Under the pieces are notes generated by a model, which saw nothing but the letters and a program-made list of their open reading frames with translations, made no database searches and was not told the origin of the DNA. Of a DNA stretch of 64,000 nt, positions 15,439 through 24,758 are shown in pieces; the first letter of the stretch is position 1, and every line of letters starts with the position of its first letter. The position numbers and the translations under genes are program-made. Source of the DNA: JABSQH01 sp965230015 (GTDB taxonomy: Bacteria; Actinomycetota; Acidimicrobiia; Acidimicrobiales; Ilumatobacteraceae); the NCBI GenBank assembly GCA_965230015.1, contig CBDDKF010000002.1, positions 310,001 through 374,000 on the forward strand. The letters are read 5' to 3'.

Positions 15439-16506
15439 TTACTCGGATGGTCCGTCGAACACGTACACCTGCTCGTAGACCCAGTCGTTGACGCCGGTGT
15501 ACAACAACTCGGCCGAGTAGATGAGCGCGTCGCGTTCGTTCTCGGGGAACACGTGAGGTGAGCGTCGCGCCTCGCTAATGAAGAAGTTCGCCGTGGCCTG
15601 CGACGCGGCGATCGCCGATGGTGAGTGATCGATGTTCGAGTAGTCGTCGTTCTGACTCCACTCGAAGTTGTTCTTCTCGGGGTGCCACTGTGTGCCGTAG
15701 AACGGATAGTCCTTGGCCTCCATCGTGCTGACGAACACCTGCCCTGCGGGCGTCTCGTTGATCGACAGCAGGTCGAAGAAGTCGTTCAGCGCAGGATTGC
15801 TCTCGAACTCGCTCACCAAGAGGCCGTGGTCGTGGGAGTTGAAAGCGATCGCTTCGGTCTGGAGCGCCTCGACCACCTGCGTCGGCATCCCGGAGAACAA
15901 CCGACTGTCGGCAGCGTCGGCGGTGAGGTCGAGCGGCAACGGCAGATTGGTCGCCACCACGTCGGTGCTGATCACCGATCCGTCACCGGTTTCGAGTACC
16001 GCCAATTCCTCGAAGCCGAGGCAGGTGCCCCAAATCGGGAAGAAGATGCCGTCGTCGTTGGCCGCCTTGGCCAGCTCCCACATCTGTTCGCCGTCTTCGG
16101 TGTAGATGTCGTCGGGCTCGATGCCCTGGTTTCCCCCAGCGAAGAAGAGCCCGCTGATCTTGGGGAACAGCTCGTCGTAGTACTCAGGCGGCTGATCGGG
16201 AAGGATCGGCAGCACCCGCCCTCCAGCCTGGCCGATCCAGGTCACGTAGCTCGCCGGGATCATCCACCGGTACGCCGACAGCTCCGATTGGACGGTCGGA
16301 TCGATCGAGTCGGCGTTGGTGATCGTGTTGGTTGCTTGCGCGAAGACGCCAATCACGGGTCGCAGGTTCTCGCCGACGTCGGCGGAGGGTTCCGCGGTGG
16401 TCGCCACTACTGCGGACGTGGTCGACGGCTCGTCGCTCGACTCGACCTGGTTGCACGCGACGAGGATGAGTGACAGCACGACCAGGAGGGGATGTGCGAC
16501 ACGCAT
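15439..16506 (-). CDS. Gamma-glutamyl hydrolase (peptidase C26) lipoprotein
   Basis: A 355-residue class-I glutamine-amidotransferase-fold peptidase that closely follows animal and plant folate gamma-glutamyl hydrolases. Shared blocks include IPASYVTWIGQAGGRVLP, FFPIWGTCLGFEELAVL (nucleophile C162), FVSTMEAKDYPFYGTQWHPEK (H275, E277), FFISEARRSPHVF and the ending YTG...VYVFD. A lipoprotein signal precedes it (LVAC, C18) followed by a Ser/Thr linker, so it should be anchored outside the membrane. Such enzymes remove gamma-linked glutamates from poly-glutamyl folates. The same fold in bacteria usually has PuuD-type sequence, so this eukaryote-like form is unusual. The neighbours are a DM13 protein and a glutaminase. 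Confidence 0.85.
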   Translation of the reverse strand: MRVAHPLLVVLSLILVACNQVESSDEPSTTSAVVATTAEPSADVGENLRPVIGVFAQATNTITNADSIDPTVQSELSAYRWMIPASYVTWIGQAGGRVLPILPDQPPEYYDELFPKISGLFFAGGNQGIEPDDIYTEDGEQMWELAKAANDDGIFFPIWGTCLGFEELAVLETGDGSVISTDVVATNLPLPLDLTADAADSRLFSGMPTQVVEALQTEAIAFNSHDHGLLVSEFESNPALNDFFDLLSINETPAGQVFVSTMEAKDYPFYGTQWHPEKNNFEWSQNDDYSNIDHSPSAIAASQATANFFISEARRSPHVFPENERDALIYSAELLYTGVNDWVYEQVYVFDGPSE

Positions 16507-16536
16507 CGCGGCGAACGTAGCGGCCCCTCGACGCGA

Positions 16537-16585
16537 CTTCTCGGCGCCGGTTGCTGCGGATTCCGCAACTGCCGACGCCGAGAAG
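16537..16585. repeat. 49-bp nested palindrome (TTCTCGGCG family), single copy
   Basis: Outer arms CTTCTCGGCG and CGCCGAGAAG with inner arms TGCGGA and TCCGCA around one central T. It is located upstream of the gamma-glutamyl hydrolase gene. Confidence 0.8.
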
Positions 16586-16650
16586 GCGGGGGAAGGAGGA
16601 GAAGAAGAAGGAGACGAGAGTGACGAGGTGGACTGAGAGTTGGGCCGGCG

Positions 16651-17667
16651 TCAGACGATGATCGTGGCGCCCACGAACTCGACGCTGAAGGCTTCGCACC
16701 ACACCAGCGCCGTGTAGGCACCCGGGGCGAGTTGGGTACCGGGCGGCAGCTCGTAGTTCTGATCGCCGATGTTGCCCTTCAGCGCTCCGAGGTGGATCGA
16801 GCCATCGGGCAGCGACACTTGGTCGGCGCCTGGCACCAGGTACACCTCGAGGTCGGGACCATTCTCGATGTCGAAGTTCTCGAAGCGCAGCGTCAGCGTG
16901 CCGTCGGGGTTCTGGAAGATGCCGGCGTCGCCCGTGCCTTCGTGTCCAGCGAGGCCGACGAACTGGCCAGCGCCCAGGAGCACCGGACCAGTGGGCGGTG
17001 CGGGCGCAGGCTCCTCGGCCTGCGCCGGGGCCTCACTCTCGGCGGGCGCCTCAGCCGCCGGCGGCTGCTCCTGCGCAGGCGCAGCATCGGCGGGCTGCTC
17101 GGCGGCAGGCTCGGCCGAGCCGTCGGCGACTGGTGCCTCGGCAGCGGGCGATTCGATCGGGGCGGTTTCGGTTGCCGGCTCGCTCACGGGCTCTGGGGTG
17201 ACGGGAGCACCGGGCGCTTCGGTGACCTGATCGGGCGCCGCCAACTGCGCCGAGATCGACGTGGAGAACTCCTCGTCGACCACGTCGTCGATGAAGTACG
17301 GCGAGATCAACCACCAGTTCACGATTACGAACGGGACCACGAGGACGACCACCCGAACGAGGGCCGGCACTCGCAGCCACAGCATTGCGGCGAAGGCGAC
17401 TGCGGCGAGCACGGTGCCGCCGACCGTGAACAGGATGGTGCGCTCGTTCTCGAACGGCGCCTCGAGGATGTTGGGCTCGATCACCACAAGGGCGAGCATC
17501 ACGGCGGCGATCAGCGCGCCCACGATGTACTCGAAGCGGGTGATGCGGCTGATCAGAGTGCGAATGAATGAGTCAGGAGATGCGTCATCGCCGGCGTCCT
17601 GGCCGGCGGGCGTTGGTGTCAGTAAGTCGGTCACGGCAGAAGGAACCACTCGTGCGCGGCCGACCAT
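16651..17667 (-). CDS. Membrane-anchored DM13 domain protein
   Basis: A 338-residue protein with three regions. Residues 40-125 form about three membrane helices (YIVGALIAAVMLALVVI and following). Residues 145-235 are an Ala/Pro/Glu-rich flexible linker. Residues 235-338 are a DM13 domain with GQFVGLAGHEGTGDAGI, LRFENFDIENGPDLEVYL, LGALKGNIGDQNYELP and the near-invariant Cys of VWCEAFSVEF. DM13 domains are proposed to be extracytoplasmic redox or electron-transfer modules attached to the cell surface. It is transcribed toward the gamma-glutamyl hydrolase gene, with 144 bp and a palindromic repeat between them. Confidence 0.82.
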   Translation of the reverse strand: MVGRARVVPSAVTDLLTPTPAGQDAGDDASPDSFIRTLISRITRFEYIVGALIAAVMLALVVIEPNILEAPFENERTILFTVGGTVLAAVAFAAMLWLRVPALVRVVVLVVPFVIVNWWLISPYFIDDVVDEEFSTSISAQLAAPDQVTEAPGAPVTPEPVSEPATETAPIESPAAEAPVADGSAEPAAEQPADAAPAQEQPPAAEAPAESEAPAQAEEPAPAPPTGPVLLGAGQFVGLAGHEGTGDAGIFQNPDGTLTLRFENFDIENGPDLEVYLVPGADQVSLPDGSIHLGALKGNIGDQNYELPPGTQLAPGAYTALVWCEAFSVEFVGATIIV

Positions 17668-17761
17668 TCCAGATACTCATTACGAGATCGGAAACGGTGA
17701 ACGACGCACTCCACGTGCGCACCCGACGCCGAGGCACCGGTGCACCGCTACGGTGCGCCCC

Positions 17762-18734
17762 ATGTCCGAGACCGACGATCGCGTCGCCCGCCGTGCGTGG
17801 TTCGGGTCGGCGATCGAACAGCTGCACCGCCGGGTGTGCGTCGCTCGACGACGGCACGCCCGCTGCGTACATCCCCGAGTTGGCGACCGTGGATCCCGAC
17901 CAGTTCGCGATCTCGGCGGTCACGCTCGATGGCGTTCATCTCGGAGTGGGCGACACCGCCCATGAGTTCACGATCCAGTCGATCTCGAAGCTGATGCTGT
18001 ACGGACTGGCATTGGAGACCCACGGCCGCGAGCACGTGCTCACGCGCGTCGGGGTGGCGCCAACCGGGGAACGGTTCAACGCCATCGTCCTCGACGACGA
18101 ACACAACCGTGCGCCCAACCCGATGGTCAATGCGGGAGCGATCGCCATCACCGACCTCGTCGCGGGCGACACCGTCGACGAACGCGTGGACGCAGTGCGC
18201 TCGATGTTCGCTCGGTACCTGGGACGACAGCCCGACGTCGACGAGAAGGTGTGGGCGTCGGAACGGCGGACCGGCAACCGGAATCGAGCGATCGCCTACC
18301 TGATGCTCGACCGCGGGATCATCGACGACCGCGTCGAGACCACGCTCGACCTGTACTTCGCCCAGTGCTCGGTGTTGGTCACCGCCGACGATCTGGCCAC
18401 GATCGCGGCGACGATCGCCGCCCACGGCACGCACCCGGAGACCGGCGAGCAGGTGGTGTCGCCGGCGGTCGCGCGCGACATGATGACCGTGGCGTTGACG
18501 TGCGGCATGTACGACTACGCCGGCGAGTGGGCGTTCTCGGTCGGTGTGCCGGCCAAGAGCGGCGTCGGCGGCGGCATCATCGGCATGCTGCCGGGAGCCG
18601 GCGGGCTCGCCGTGTTCTCACCCCGCCTCGACGAGTACGGCCACAGCGTGCGCGGGTTGCGCGTGTTCGAGGCACTCTCGGAGAGCTTCGACATGCACCT
18701 GTTCGATCCGGACCGCCCTTGGCGGCGGAACTGA
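17762..18734 (+). pseudogene. glsA: Glutaminase, frameshifted near the N-terminus
   Basis: A glutaminase (glutamine + water to glutamate + ammonia) of the serine-dependent beta-lactamase fold. From SLDDGTPAAYIPELATVD onward the frame is intact: FTIQSISKLML holds the catalytic SxxK, NPMVNAGAIAI, NRNRAIAYLM, CGMYDYAGEWAFSVG and PAKSGVGGGIIG follow. The first ~27 codons from the ATG at 17762 (MSETDDRVARRAWFGSAIEQ) are in another frame; the shift lies near 17838-17848. The span is 973 bp, one base over a multiple of three. Because the rest is perfectly conserved, a single-base sequencing insertion is the simplest explanation. The length otherwise matches the family (about 320 residues). Confidence 0.82.
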
Positions 18735-18760
18735 TCCCGTCGCCGCCCGGCGTCAGTCCG

Positions 18761-18810
18761 GTTCTCGGCGGGCTCAGCCGCGACTTCCGCAACCATGCAC
18801 CCCGAGAAAC
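18761..18810. repeat. Degenerate 49-bp nested palindrome (TTCTCGGCG family)
   Basis: GTTCTCGGCG at the left and CCCCGAGAAAC at the right with an inner CCGCGACTTCCGC. Sequence decay is clear. It sits between the convergent glutaminase and sulfatase genes. Confidence 0.5.
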
Positions 18811-18831
18811 TGCGCGCGGTCGCAGATCGAG

Positions 18832-21098
18832 CTATTGGCGCGACATCTCGCTCGCCGCTGCGGCTTCGGCCTCCAGCACACTGCTACGTGACGGCACGGC
18901 GATCCTTACGTCGTGCAGCGCACCGGTGAAGGCGAACGGGGCGGCGTACCGGGCCGACACCGACGAGCCGTGGTCGAGGCCGACGCTCGACCCGACCGAC
19001 GACACCATGCGCATGTAGTACGGGATGCTCGCTCGGCCTGCCGGCTCGCCGTCGATCGACAACTCGACCCATCCCGTACTACGGCTGTCGCGCTGCAAGC
19101 GGAAGCCCAGGGTGTGATCACCGTCGGGGACCTCGCTCGTCGACTCGACAACGGTGTGATCGTCGAACGCGTTGTAGTCGACCACGAGGCGACCGTCCTG
19201 CACGAACACGGTGCATCCCGAGTTCTGGTTGCCGGTGGCCCACAGCACACCTTCATCGCCGGTGGCATACGTAACGTCGGCGACGAGGTCGAAGGCGAAT
19301 CCACCGAGCGGGGGTGACGGCTGCGACGGGATCGGCGACATCGGCGGACGGTACGCATAGCGACGGTCGGTGCGGTGTGGCGACTGATCGCTGAGGTGTG
19401 GTGCGAACAGCTCGATCGTTCGATCGTCGAGTGGGAGCACGCCGTGGCGCTCGGCTTCGCTCCACCAGAGATCGACGAGTTGGGAGAGTCGCTCGGGATC
19501 GGCGCCCGCGAGGTCGTTGCACTCCGACGGGTCGGCGCTGAGGTCGTACAGCTCCCACGGTTCGGTGTCGTAGTCGTCGCCCTGGTTGTGCTTGGTCACG
19601 GCCTTCCACCACGTGCCGTCCAGCTCGGCGATCAGCGCCCGACTGCCGGCGTTCTCGAAGTACTGCAGTGTGTTCGCTGCGGCGGCGGTCGGATCCTCGA
19701 GCGCGGCGGCGAACGAGTGGCCGGTAATCGGCATTTGCTCGATGCCGCGATACACGGCTGGCGCGGTCACACCGAGGAGTTCGTAGATCGTGGGGGTCAC
19801 GTCGGACACGCTGACGAACTGGGCGCGCTTGGTACCCGCGACGCCGGGGCCGAGTCGCTCGGGCCAGTGCATGATCATCGGCACGTGGACCCCACCTTCG
19901 TGGGTGTTCTGCTTGTACCAACGGAACGGCGAATTGCCGCACTGCGCCCATCCCCATGGATAGTTGGTGTGGCTGTTCGGGCCGCCGATGTCGTCGATGC
20001 GGGCGATCGCCTCGTCGGGCGACTCGAGGATGCCGTTGAAGAACTTCATCTCGTGCATCACACCGAACGGCCCGCCCTCCTGTGATGCCCCGTTGTCGGC
20101 CAACACGACGAAGACCGTGTTGTCGAGTTCGCCCATGTGCCGTAGACCGTCGACGAGTCGACCGATCTGGTCGTCGGTGTGATCGAGGAACGCGGCAAAT
20201 GCCTCCTGCAGTCGGCACGCCAAGCGCTGCTGGTTGTCCGGCAGGTCGTCCCACGCTTCGACGCCCGGGTTGCGCGGCGCGAGCACCGCGTTCTCCGGGA
20301 TCACGCCGAGCTCGCGTTGGCGCTGATACCACCGTTCGCGGACCACGTCCCACCCTTCGTCGAACCGCCGCGGTACTTGTCGAGATACGCCTGCGGCGCC
20401 TGATGGGGGGCGTGCGTCGCACCAAACGGCAGATAGGCGAAGAACGGCCGATCGGGTCGGATCCCCTTGCTGTCGTTGATCATCAGCAGCAGTTGCTCCA
20501 CCAGGTCCTCAGAGAGGTGGTAGCCCTCCTCGGGGGACGCCGGCGGATCGATATGGGTGTTGTCGCGCACCAGCTCGGGGTGGAACTGATCGGTCTCGCC
20601 CTCGAGAAAGCCGTAGAAGCGATCGAAGCCGCGGGCCAACGGCCACTGGTCGTAGGGTCCGGCCGCCGAGATGTCGGTGGTGGGGGCAAGGTGCCACTTG
20701 CCGGCGCAGAACGTGGCATACCCCTCGGCATGGAGCACTTCGGCGATCGTCGCCGCCGAGTTCGAAATGTGACCCAGCTGGTGCGGGAAGCCGGTCTTCC
20801 AGTTCGACACGCCGCGCATCCCGACAGCGTGCTGCGACCTGCCGGTGAGCAGCGCCGCACGGGTCGGCGAACACAACGGGGTGACATGGAAGTTGGTGAA
20901 CTGCACGCCACCTGCGGCGAGTGCATCGATGTTGGGCGTGTCGATCTCGGAGCCATAGCAGCCGAGCTGGGCGAAGCCGGTGTCGTCGAGCAGCACGATC
21001 ACCACGTTGGGCGCGTCGCTGCCCGGATGCGGCGGCTCGGCCCAGTGGGGCTCCGAATCGGCGAGGGTCCTCCCGATGGTTCCTTGGAATTCGCTCAC
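18832..21098 (-). pseudogene. Arylsulfatase, frameshifted in the middle
   Basis: A sulfatase of about 755 residues. The first part, from the ATG at 21098, has NVVIVLLDDTGFAQLGCYG and the formylglycine motif C76-S-P-T-R80-AALLTGR, then AGKWHLAP. It reads cleanly to YLDKYRG and then loses frame near 20366; the adjacent frame resumes as DEGWDVVRERWYQRQREL and continues through ADNGASQEGGPFG, NTHEGGVHVPMIMHWPE and a C-terminal beta-sandwich (FDLVADVTY..., VDYNAFDDHTVV). One base appears to be missing. The stop overlaps no downstream gene, and its start overlaps the MBL gene's stop (ATGA). It needs a formylglycine-generating enzyme. No signal peptide is seen. Confidence 0.82.
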
Positions 21099-21937
21099 GA
21101 CTGCTCGCTTTCTGCGTTGATGGTGACGGTGGTGAGGTCGTCACCGATGATGACCTCACCGTCGAAGTGTTCGGCTGCCTGCGCAGTCCACTCCGGATAC
21201 TGCTCGGGGGTGGGCGGTGGGACCATGTGCGTCAACACCAGCCGACGTGCGCCGACTCGGCTGGCGGTCTGTGCGGCGTCGACGACGCTCGAGTGGTAGT
21301 CGAGAATGTCTTGGATCATCTCGTTCGGGATCAACTTCACGAGGTCGTCGCGGATCACGGTCTGGACGTAGGCGTCGGAATTGCGTGCGAGTTCGTCGAC
21401 GCCGTCGCAGGCGATCGTGTCGCCCACCAGCGCCGCCACCACGCTCTCGTGTTCGATGCGGTATCCGATCGTTGGCCGGACGGGCGCATGTTCGGTAGCG
21501 GCGGTGGTGATCTGTACGTCGTTCACGATGAACGTGGTGTCGGGCTCGAGTTCGGTGACCTCGACCTTGGGTGGGCCGGTGAGCTCTTCGTGGTGGGCGA
21601 TGCGATAGCCGGTGTCGGGCTCGAGTGCCGCCATCTGCCGTTCGACGAACTGGGCAACCCCGGGCGGACCGTAGATCGCCAGTGCGGCATTGCCCTGGGT
21701 CATCACCCAGTGGGTGGTGATCACGTCGTTCAGGGCGCACACATGATCGCTGTGCAGGTGGGTGATCAGCACGGCGCTCAACAACGGCGGCATCGAACCG
21801 GCGCCAGCCATCCGCATCACCGTGCCGCGACCGGCATCGACGAGCAACTGCGTGTTTCCGGCCTTGACGAGCGTCGATGGCCCGGCGCGGTTGGCATCGG
21901 GAAGCGGCGATCCGGTCCCGGTCAAGATGATGTCCAT
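21095..21937 (-). CDS. MBL-fold metallo-hydrolase (RNase Z-like)
   Basis: A 280-residue metallo-beta-lactamase-fold enzyme. The zinc motif is H60-L-H-S-D-H65, GDT with later His (LTHMVPP) completes the site, and the N-terminal ILTGTGSPLPDANRAG is typical of RNase Z/arylsulfatase-AtsA-like members. The ATG at 21937 has AAAGG upstream. It overlaps the arylsulfatase start by 4 bp and is therefore translationally coupled to it. An AtsA-type sulfate ester or other ester hydrolase is plausible given that partner, but the substrate is not evident. Confidence 0.82.
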   Translation of the reverse strand: MDIILTGTGSPLPDANRAGPSTLVKAGNTQLLVDAGRGTVMRMAGAGSMPPLLSAVLITHLHSDHVCALNDVITTHWVMTQGNAALAIYGPPGVAQFVERQMAALEPDTGYRIAHHEELTGPPKVEVTELEPDTTFIVNDVQITTAATEHAPVRPTIGYRIEHESVVAALVGDTIACDGVDELARNSDAYVQTVIRDDLVKLIPNEMIQDILDYHSSVVDAAQTASRVGARRLVLTHMVPPPTPEQYPEWTAQAAEHFDGEVIIGDDLTTVTINAESEQS

Positions 21938-21973
21938 CGGTGCCTTTCGTGCGTTGCGGTGCGTTGTACCGCG

Positions 21974-22594
21974 TTACTCCGAGAGCGTGCCCGCGGCCTG
22001 CGCTGCGGCACGAGTCGCCGGATGGTCGAGTGGCGGTTCGGTGAGGCGGCGCAGGCGGTTGCGCCACGGCCCGTAGCGCCAACGCATCTCGTCGCCGTCG
22101 AGACGGCGGGTGACTGCGACCACGCCCTTGTCGAATGGGCGGAGTTTGTGCACGCCGCCCTCGAAGGTCGCGGCCACGCGAATACGCCGGCCGCCGATGC
22201 CGGCGGTGTCGTCGACGCCGTTGTCGAGGGTGCCGTCGCAGAACATGTCGTGCACCAGTCCGCCCGTGGTGATCACGATGCGGTTGCCGGCCTGCTCGAT
22301 CCGCTCGACGTGGCCGGTCATGAACCCGTCGTACACCTCCCACACGCCACGCAGATCAGGGGCGCCGGGGACGAGCGGTTCGTGGCAGCCGTCGAGGGTT
22401 CTCGACGGCCAGACGTCCCACGATGCGTCGGGCTTGGTGCTGTCGAGTGGGATGTCGACTGCCGCGGGACCCGTCCCGTCGAGTTCAGGGAGCAGATAGT
22501 CGGCGGGGTCGTGCGGTCGAGCCGTCGCGGCCATGATGGCTCGCCGGTTCTTGCCCGACAGCCGCTGCCACATCGAGTTGACGGGGTTGCTCAT
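21974..22594 (-). CDS. Conserved hypothetical protein
   Basis: A 206-residue protein I do not recognise. It is soluble with no signal peptide. Visible features are LDSTKPDASWDVWPSRTLDG, DLRGVWEVYDGFMTGHVERI, then alternating beta-like segments (NRIVITTGGLVHDMFCDGT, RRIRVAATFEGGVHKL), a pattern compatible with a lipocalin-like barrel. The ATG at 22594 is preceded by GAGGCG. It lies 16 bp downstream of the large GST-like gene and 36 bp before the MBL hydrolase, all on the minus strand, so it is probably part of one operon with them. Confidence 0.6.
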   Translation of the reverse strand: MSNPVNSMWQRLSGKNRRAIMAATARPHDPADYLLPELDGTGPAAVDIPLDSTKPDASWDVWPSRTLDGCHEPLVPGAPDLRGVWEVYDGFMTGHVERIEQAGNRIVITTGGLVHDMFCDGTLDNGVDDTAGIGGRRIRVAATFEGGVHKLRPFDKGVVAVTRRLDGDEMRWRYGPWRNRLRRLTEPPLDHPATRAAAQAAGTLSE

Positions 22595-22610
22595 CGATCG
22601 CGCCTCACGC

Positions 22611-23798
22611 TCACTGCTCCGCCGGTCCCCACACCTCGAGATGACCGTGGCGTTCCACGCGGCGCAGCGTGCGCAGATCGAGCAGCGGTTCCAGATCGAC
22701 CGCGCCAAACACCTCGCGAACAGCGGCTTGCCCATCGGTGTCCGCGAGCGCGAGATCGTCGTGCAGGCGCTGCATCAGCCAGAAGCGATACGGCTGCACG
22801 CCGGTCGTCAGTCGTTGACCGCGCCACTCGAAGCTCGCCAGCCCGCCGCCTTGTGAACCGCGTGCGCCCGCCAGGCTGCGGTCGGCGGGATTCTCGAGTC
22901 CGTTGGTGCCGGGCTCGATGTCGGGATGGGCGGCCAGCCACTCGTTGGCGACCTCGACGTGCGCGGCGAGTTCGGGCAGGTACTCGATGGCGACGAAGCG
23001 CATCATCGCCAGGAGCGTGTCGGGCACCGCCGCAGGATCGATCAACCACGGTTCCTGACTGCTGTAGCCGTGCAGGTACGGCTCGCTCGTGGTCATGCGC
23101 TCGACCCATCGCCCGACGCGCGGAGCACGCTGTTTGATCAGCATTGTCGGCTTCGGGTCGCGGTACAGATGAGCCCACATCGCCGCGATCAGCCCGAAGT
23201 CGCCGATCGTCGGTTGGCCGCCCAGCAGATACGGATGCTCCGCCAGGTGCGCCGAGAACAGGTCGAGCCACTCCTCGAAGGCAGCCTCGATCGCCGGCGC
23301 GCTGTCCGGGGTGACGCCGAACCCGACCGCCGCGTTGCGCATTCGACCGCTGCTGCGGTCGAAGTAGCGGCGCGCAGTTTCGTCGTCGACCGGTGGAGCG
23401 AGGAGCGCGAACTCTGCGGCGAGGTAATCGAGGTTCTCGTCGTCGAAGTTCCACCGGTAGTGCATCGCCGGCCGCAGCAACCCCTCGCCGCCGAACAACT
23501 CGAACACATGGGAGATCGCCAGCAACGTGGGCGAATCGGGGTAGACCGCGTAACGTCGCAACGACTGGCCGGGACCCTTCTCGAAGTGATCGATGATGTC
23601 GGCACCGTCTTGGATGATCTCGCCCTGTGGGGTCTCCATCACAGGGATGATCCAGCGACCCACCGCTGGCACGATGTCGTTGAGGTAGCGATCGGCGCCG
23701 GGGGCAACCTCGACGAAGTCGATGCCTTGCTTCCGCAGATACGACCGGGCCTTGCCGGTGTAGAGCGACGCCGGAGCGCCGTACAGCGTGTAGGTCAC
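22611..23798 (-). CDS. Glutathione S-transferase family protein (long form)
   Basis: A 395-residue protein with an N-terminal thioredoxin-like GST domain (YTLYGAPASLYTGKARSYLRK, WIIPVMETPQGEIIQDGADI) and an extended all-helical C-terminal domain containing LLGGQPTIGDFGLIAAMWAHLY, the usual GST N-capping region. The extra ~150 residues at the end are unlike classical GSTs (about 220 residues) but shared in style with the paralogue at 25505. The GTG at 23798 starts right at the first beta strand; upstream codons overlap the preceding gene's end. The thiol used is unknown, but gshB is nearby. It is likely detoxification or catabolic. Confidence 0.78.
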   Translation of the reverse strand: MTYTLYGAPASLYTGKARSYLRKQGIDFVEVAPGADRYLNDIVPAVGRWIIPVMETPQGEIIQDGADIIDHFEKGPGQSLRRYAVYPDSPTLLAISHVFELFGGEGLLRPAMHYRWNFDDENLDYLAAEFALLAPPVDDETARRYFDRSSGRMRNAAVGFGVTPDSAPAIEAAFEEWLDLFSAHLAEHPYLLGGQPTIGDFGLIAAMWAHLYRDPKPTMLIKQRAPRVGRWVERMTTSEPYLHGYSSQEPWLIDPAAVPDTLLAMMRFVAIEYLPELAAHVEVANEWLAAHPDIEPGTNGLENPADRSLAGARGSQGGGLASFEWRGQRLTTGVQPYRFWLMQRLHDDLALADTDGQAAVREVFGAVDLEPLLDLRTLRRVERHGHLEVWGPAEQ

Positions 23799-23826
23799 GA
23801 CGTGGTCCGTGGGCCGCGTATGCGAC

Positions 23827-24642
23827 TCATGCGTCGGTAGTGACCGAGTCGGCGAGCCGATTGATGTAGCCGCGGACTCCCAGGGTGTACGTGTCGGCGA
23901 TCGCGGTCTCACGGTGGTCGCCCTGTGCGGCAAGCCGATCGGGATCAAGGGCAACCGCCATGAACGCGGCCTTGCTGGGGAACGTGTTGAACCGGACCTG
24001 ATGCCACGAACGGCCATCGCCGAGGATCGTCCCCTCGGCCGAGAACCATCCATCGATACGTACCCCATTGGGGACGGCAACCGAACCAGCGACGTCCTGG
24101 TAGGCCGTCATGTGGTCCGGCGTGACGGTCGCTCCGGCCTCGTCGTGGAATCGGATCACGTGGACCATCGTGTACGCGCCGTCGTCGTCGGTCGGCGGGT
24201 GTGGCACATCGGCCCAGTCGGGGCCGTTCGTGATCTGGGGCACCTCGAGCGGCTGACCGCCGATGACGATCGTTTCCGCCATGCCTGCCTCTTTGTGGAC
24301 GTGCTGCTCTTGGAAGTCCTTGCGTTGTTGCATCTCGATGAATGCCCGGCGCGTGGGGTATCGAACGACCGCAACGCGGTCCCACTTCGGACTCTCACCG
24401 ATGAACTGATCGGCGACATCACCAACGAACGCCATCTCTGCGCCGACTGCGGCGAGCGGACCGACCGGGGCGTACTCGTCGTCGGCCTCGCGGCCAGTCC
24501 GTGAGGTCTCCCTGCCGTCCTCGTAGTCCGCCTGCTCGCGGTACCTCATCAGGTTGACCATCCAGACCGGCCCGTCTTCATCGGGTGGCGTCGTGGCCAG
24601 CCTCGATGCGTACGCCGTGTCGACATCCCCATATCTCGGCAT
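23827..24642 (-). CDS. Two-repeat DUF1330-like (dimeric alpha/beta-barrel) protein
   Basis: A 271-residue protein made of two ferredoxin-like halves. The first (PVWMVNLMRYREQADYEDGR, AEMAFVGDVADQFIG, DRVAVVRYPTRRAFIEM) and the second (YTMVHVIRFHDEAG, SWHQVRFNTFPSKAAFMAVALD) share the DUF1330/EthD-like strand-helix pattern. Such folds form small-molecule-binding barrels, often in catabolic operons. It ends 28 bp before the GST-like gene start. A partial paralogue is present at the right edge of the window (63681-64000). The function is unknown. Confidence 0.65.
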   Translation of the reverse strand: MPRYGDVDTAYASRLATTPPDEDGPVWMVNLMRYREQADYEDGRETSRTGREADDEYAPVGPLAAVGAEMAFVGDVADQFIGESPKWDRVAVVRYPTRRAFIEMQQRKDFQEQHVHKEAGMAETIVIGGQPLEVPQITNGPDWADVPHPPTDDDGAYTMVHVIRFHDEAGATVTPDHMTAYQDVAGSVAVPNGVRIDGWFSAEGTILGDGRSWHQVRFNTFPSKAAFMAVALDPDRLAAQGDHRETAIADTYTLGVRGYINRLADSVTTDA

Positions 24643-24758
24643 GGGATCATCGTAACTATTGCGGGTCAGACTGGCAATACTTCCGGCAGTGAGCCCGGCA
24701 ACAACTGAGGCGGCCGGACACGGCCGGGGTCACTCGCCGATGCGAGCGAGGGCCGCCG

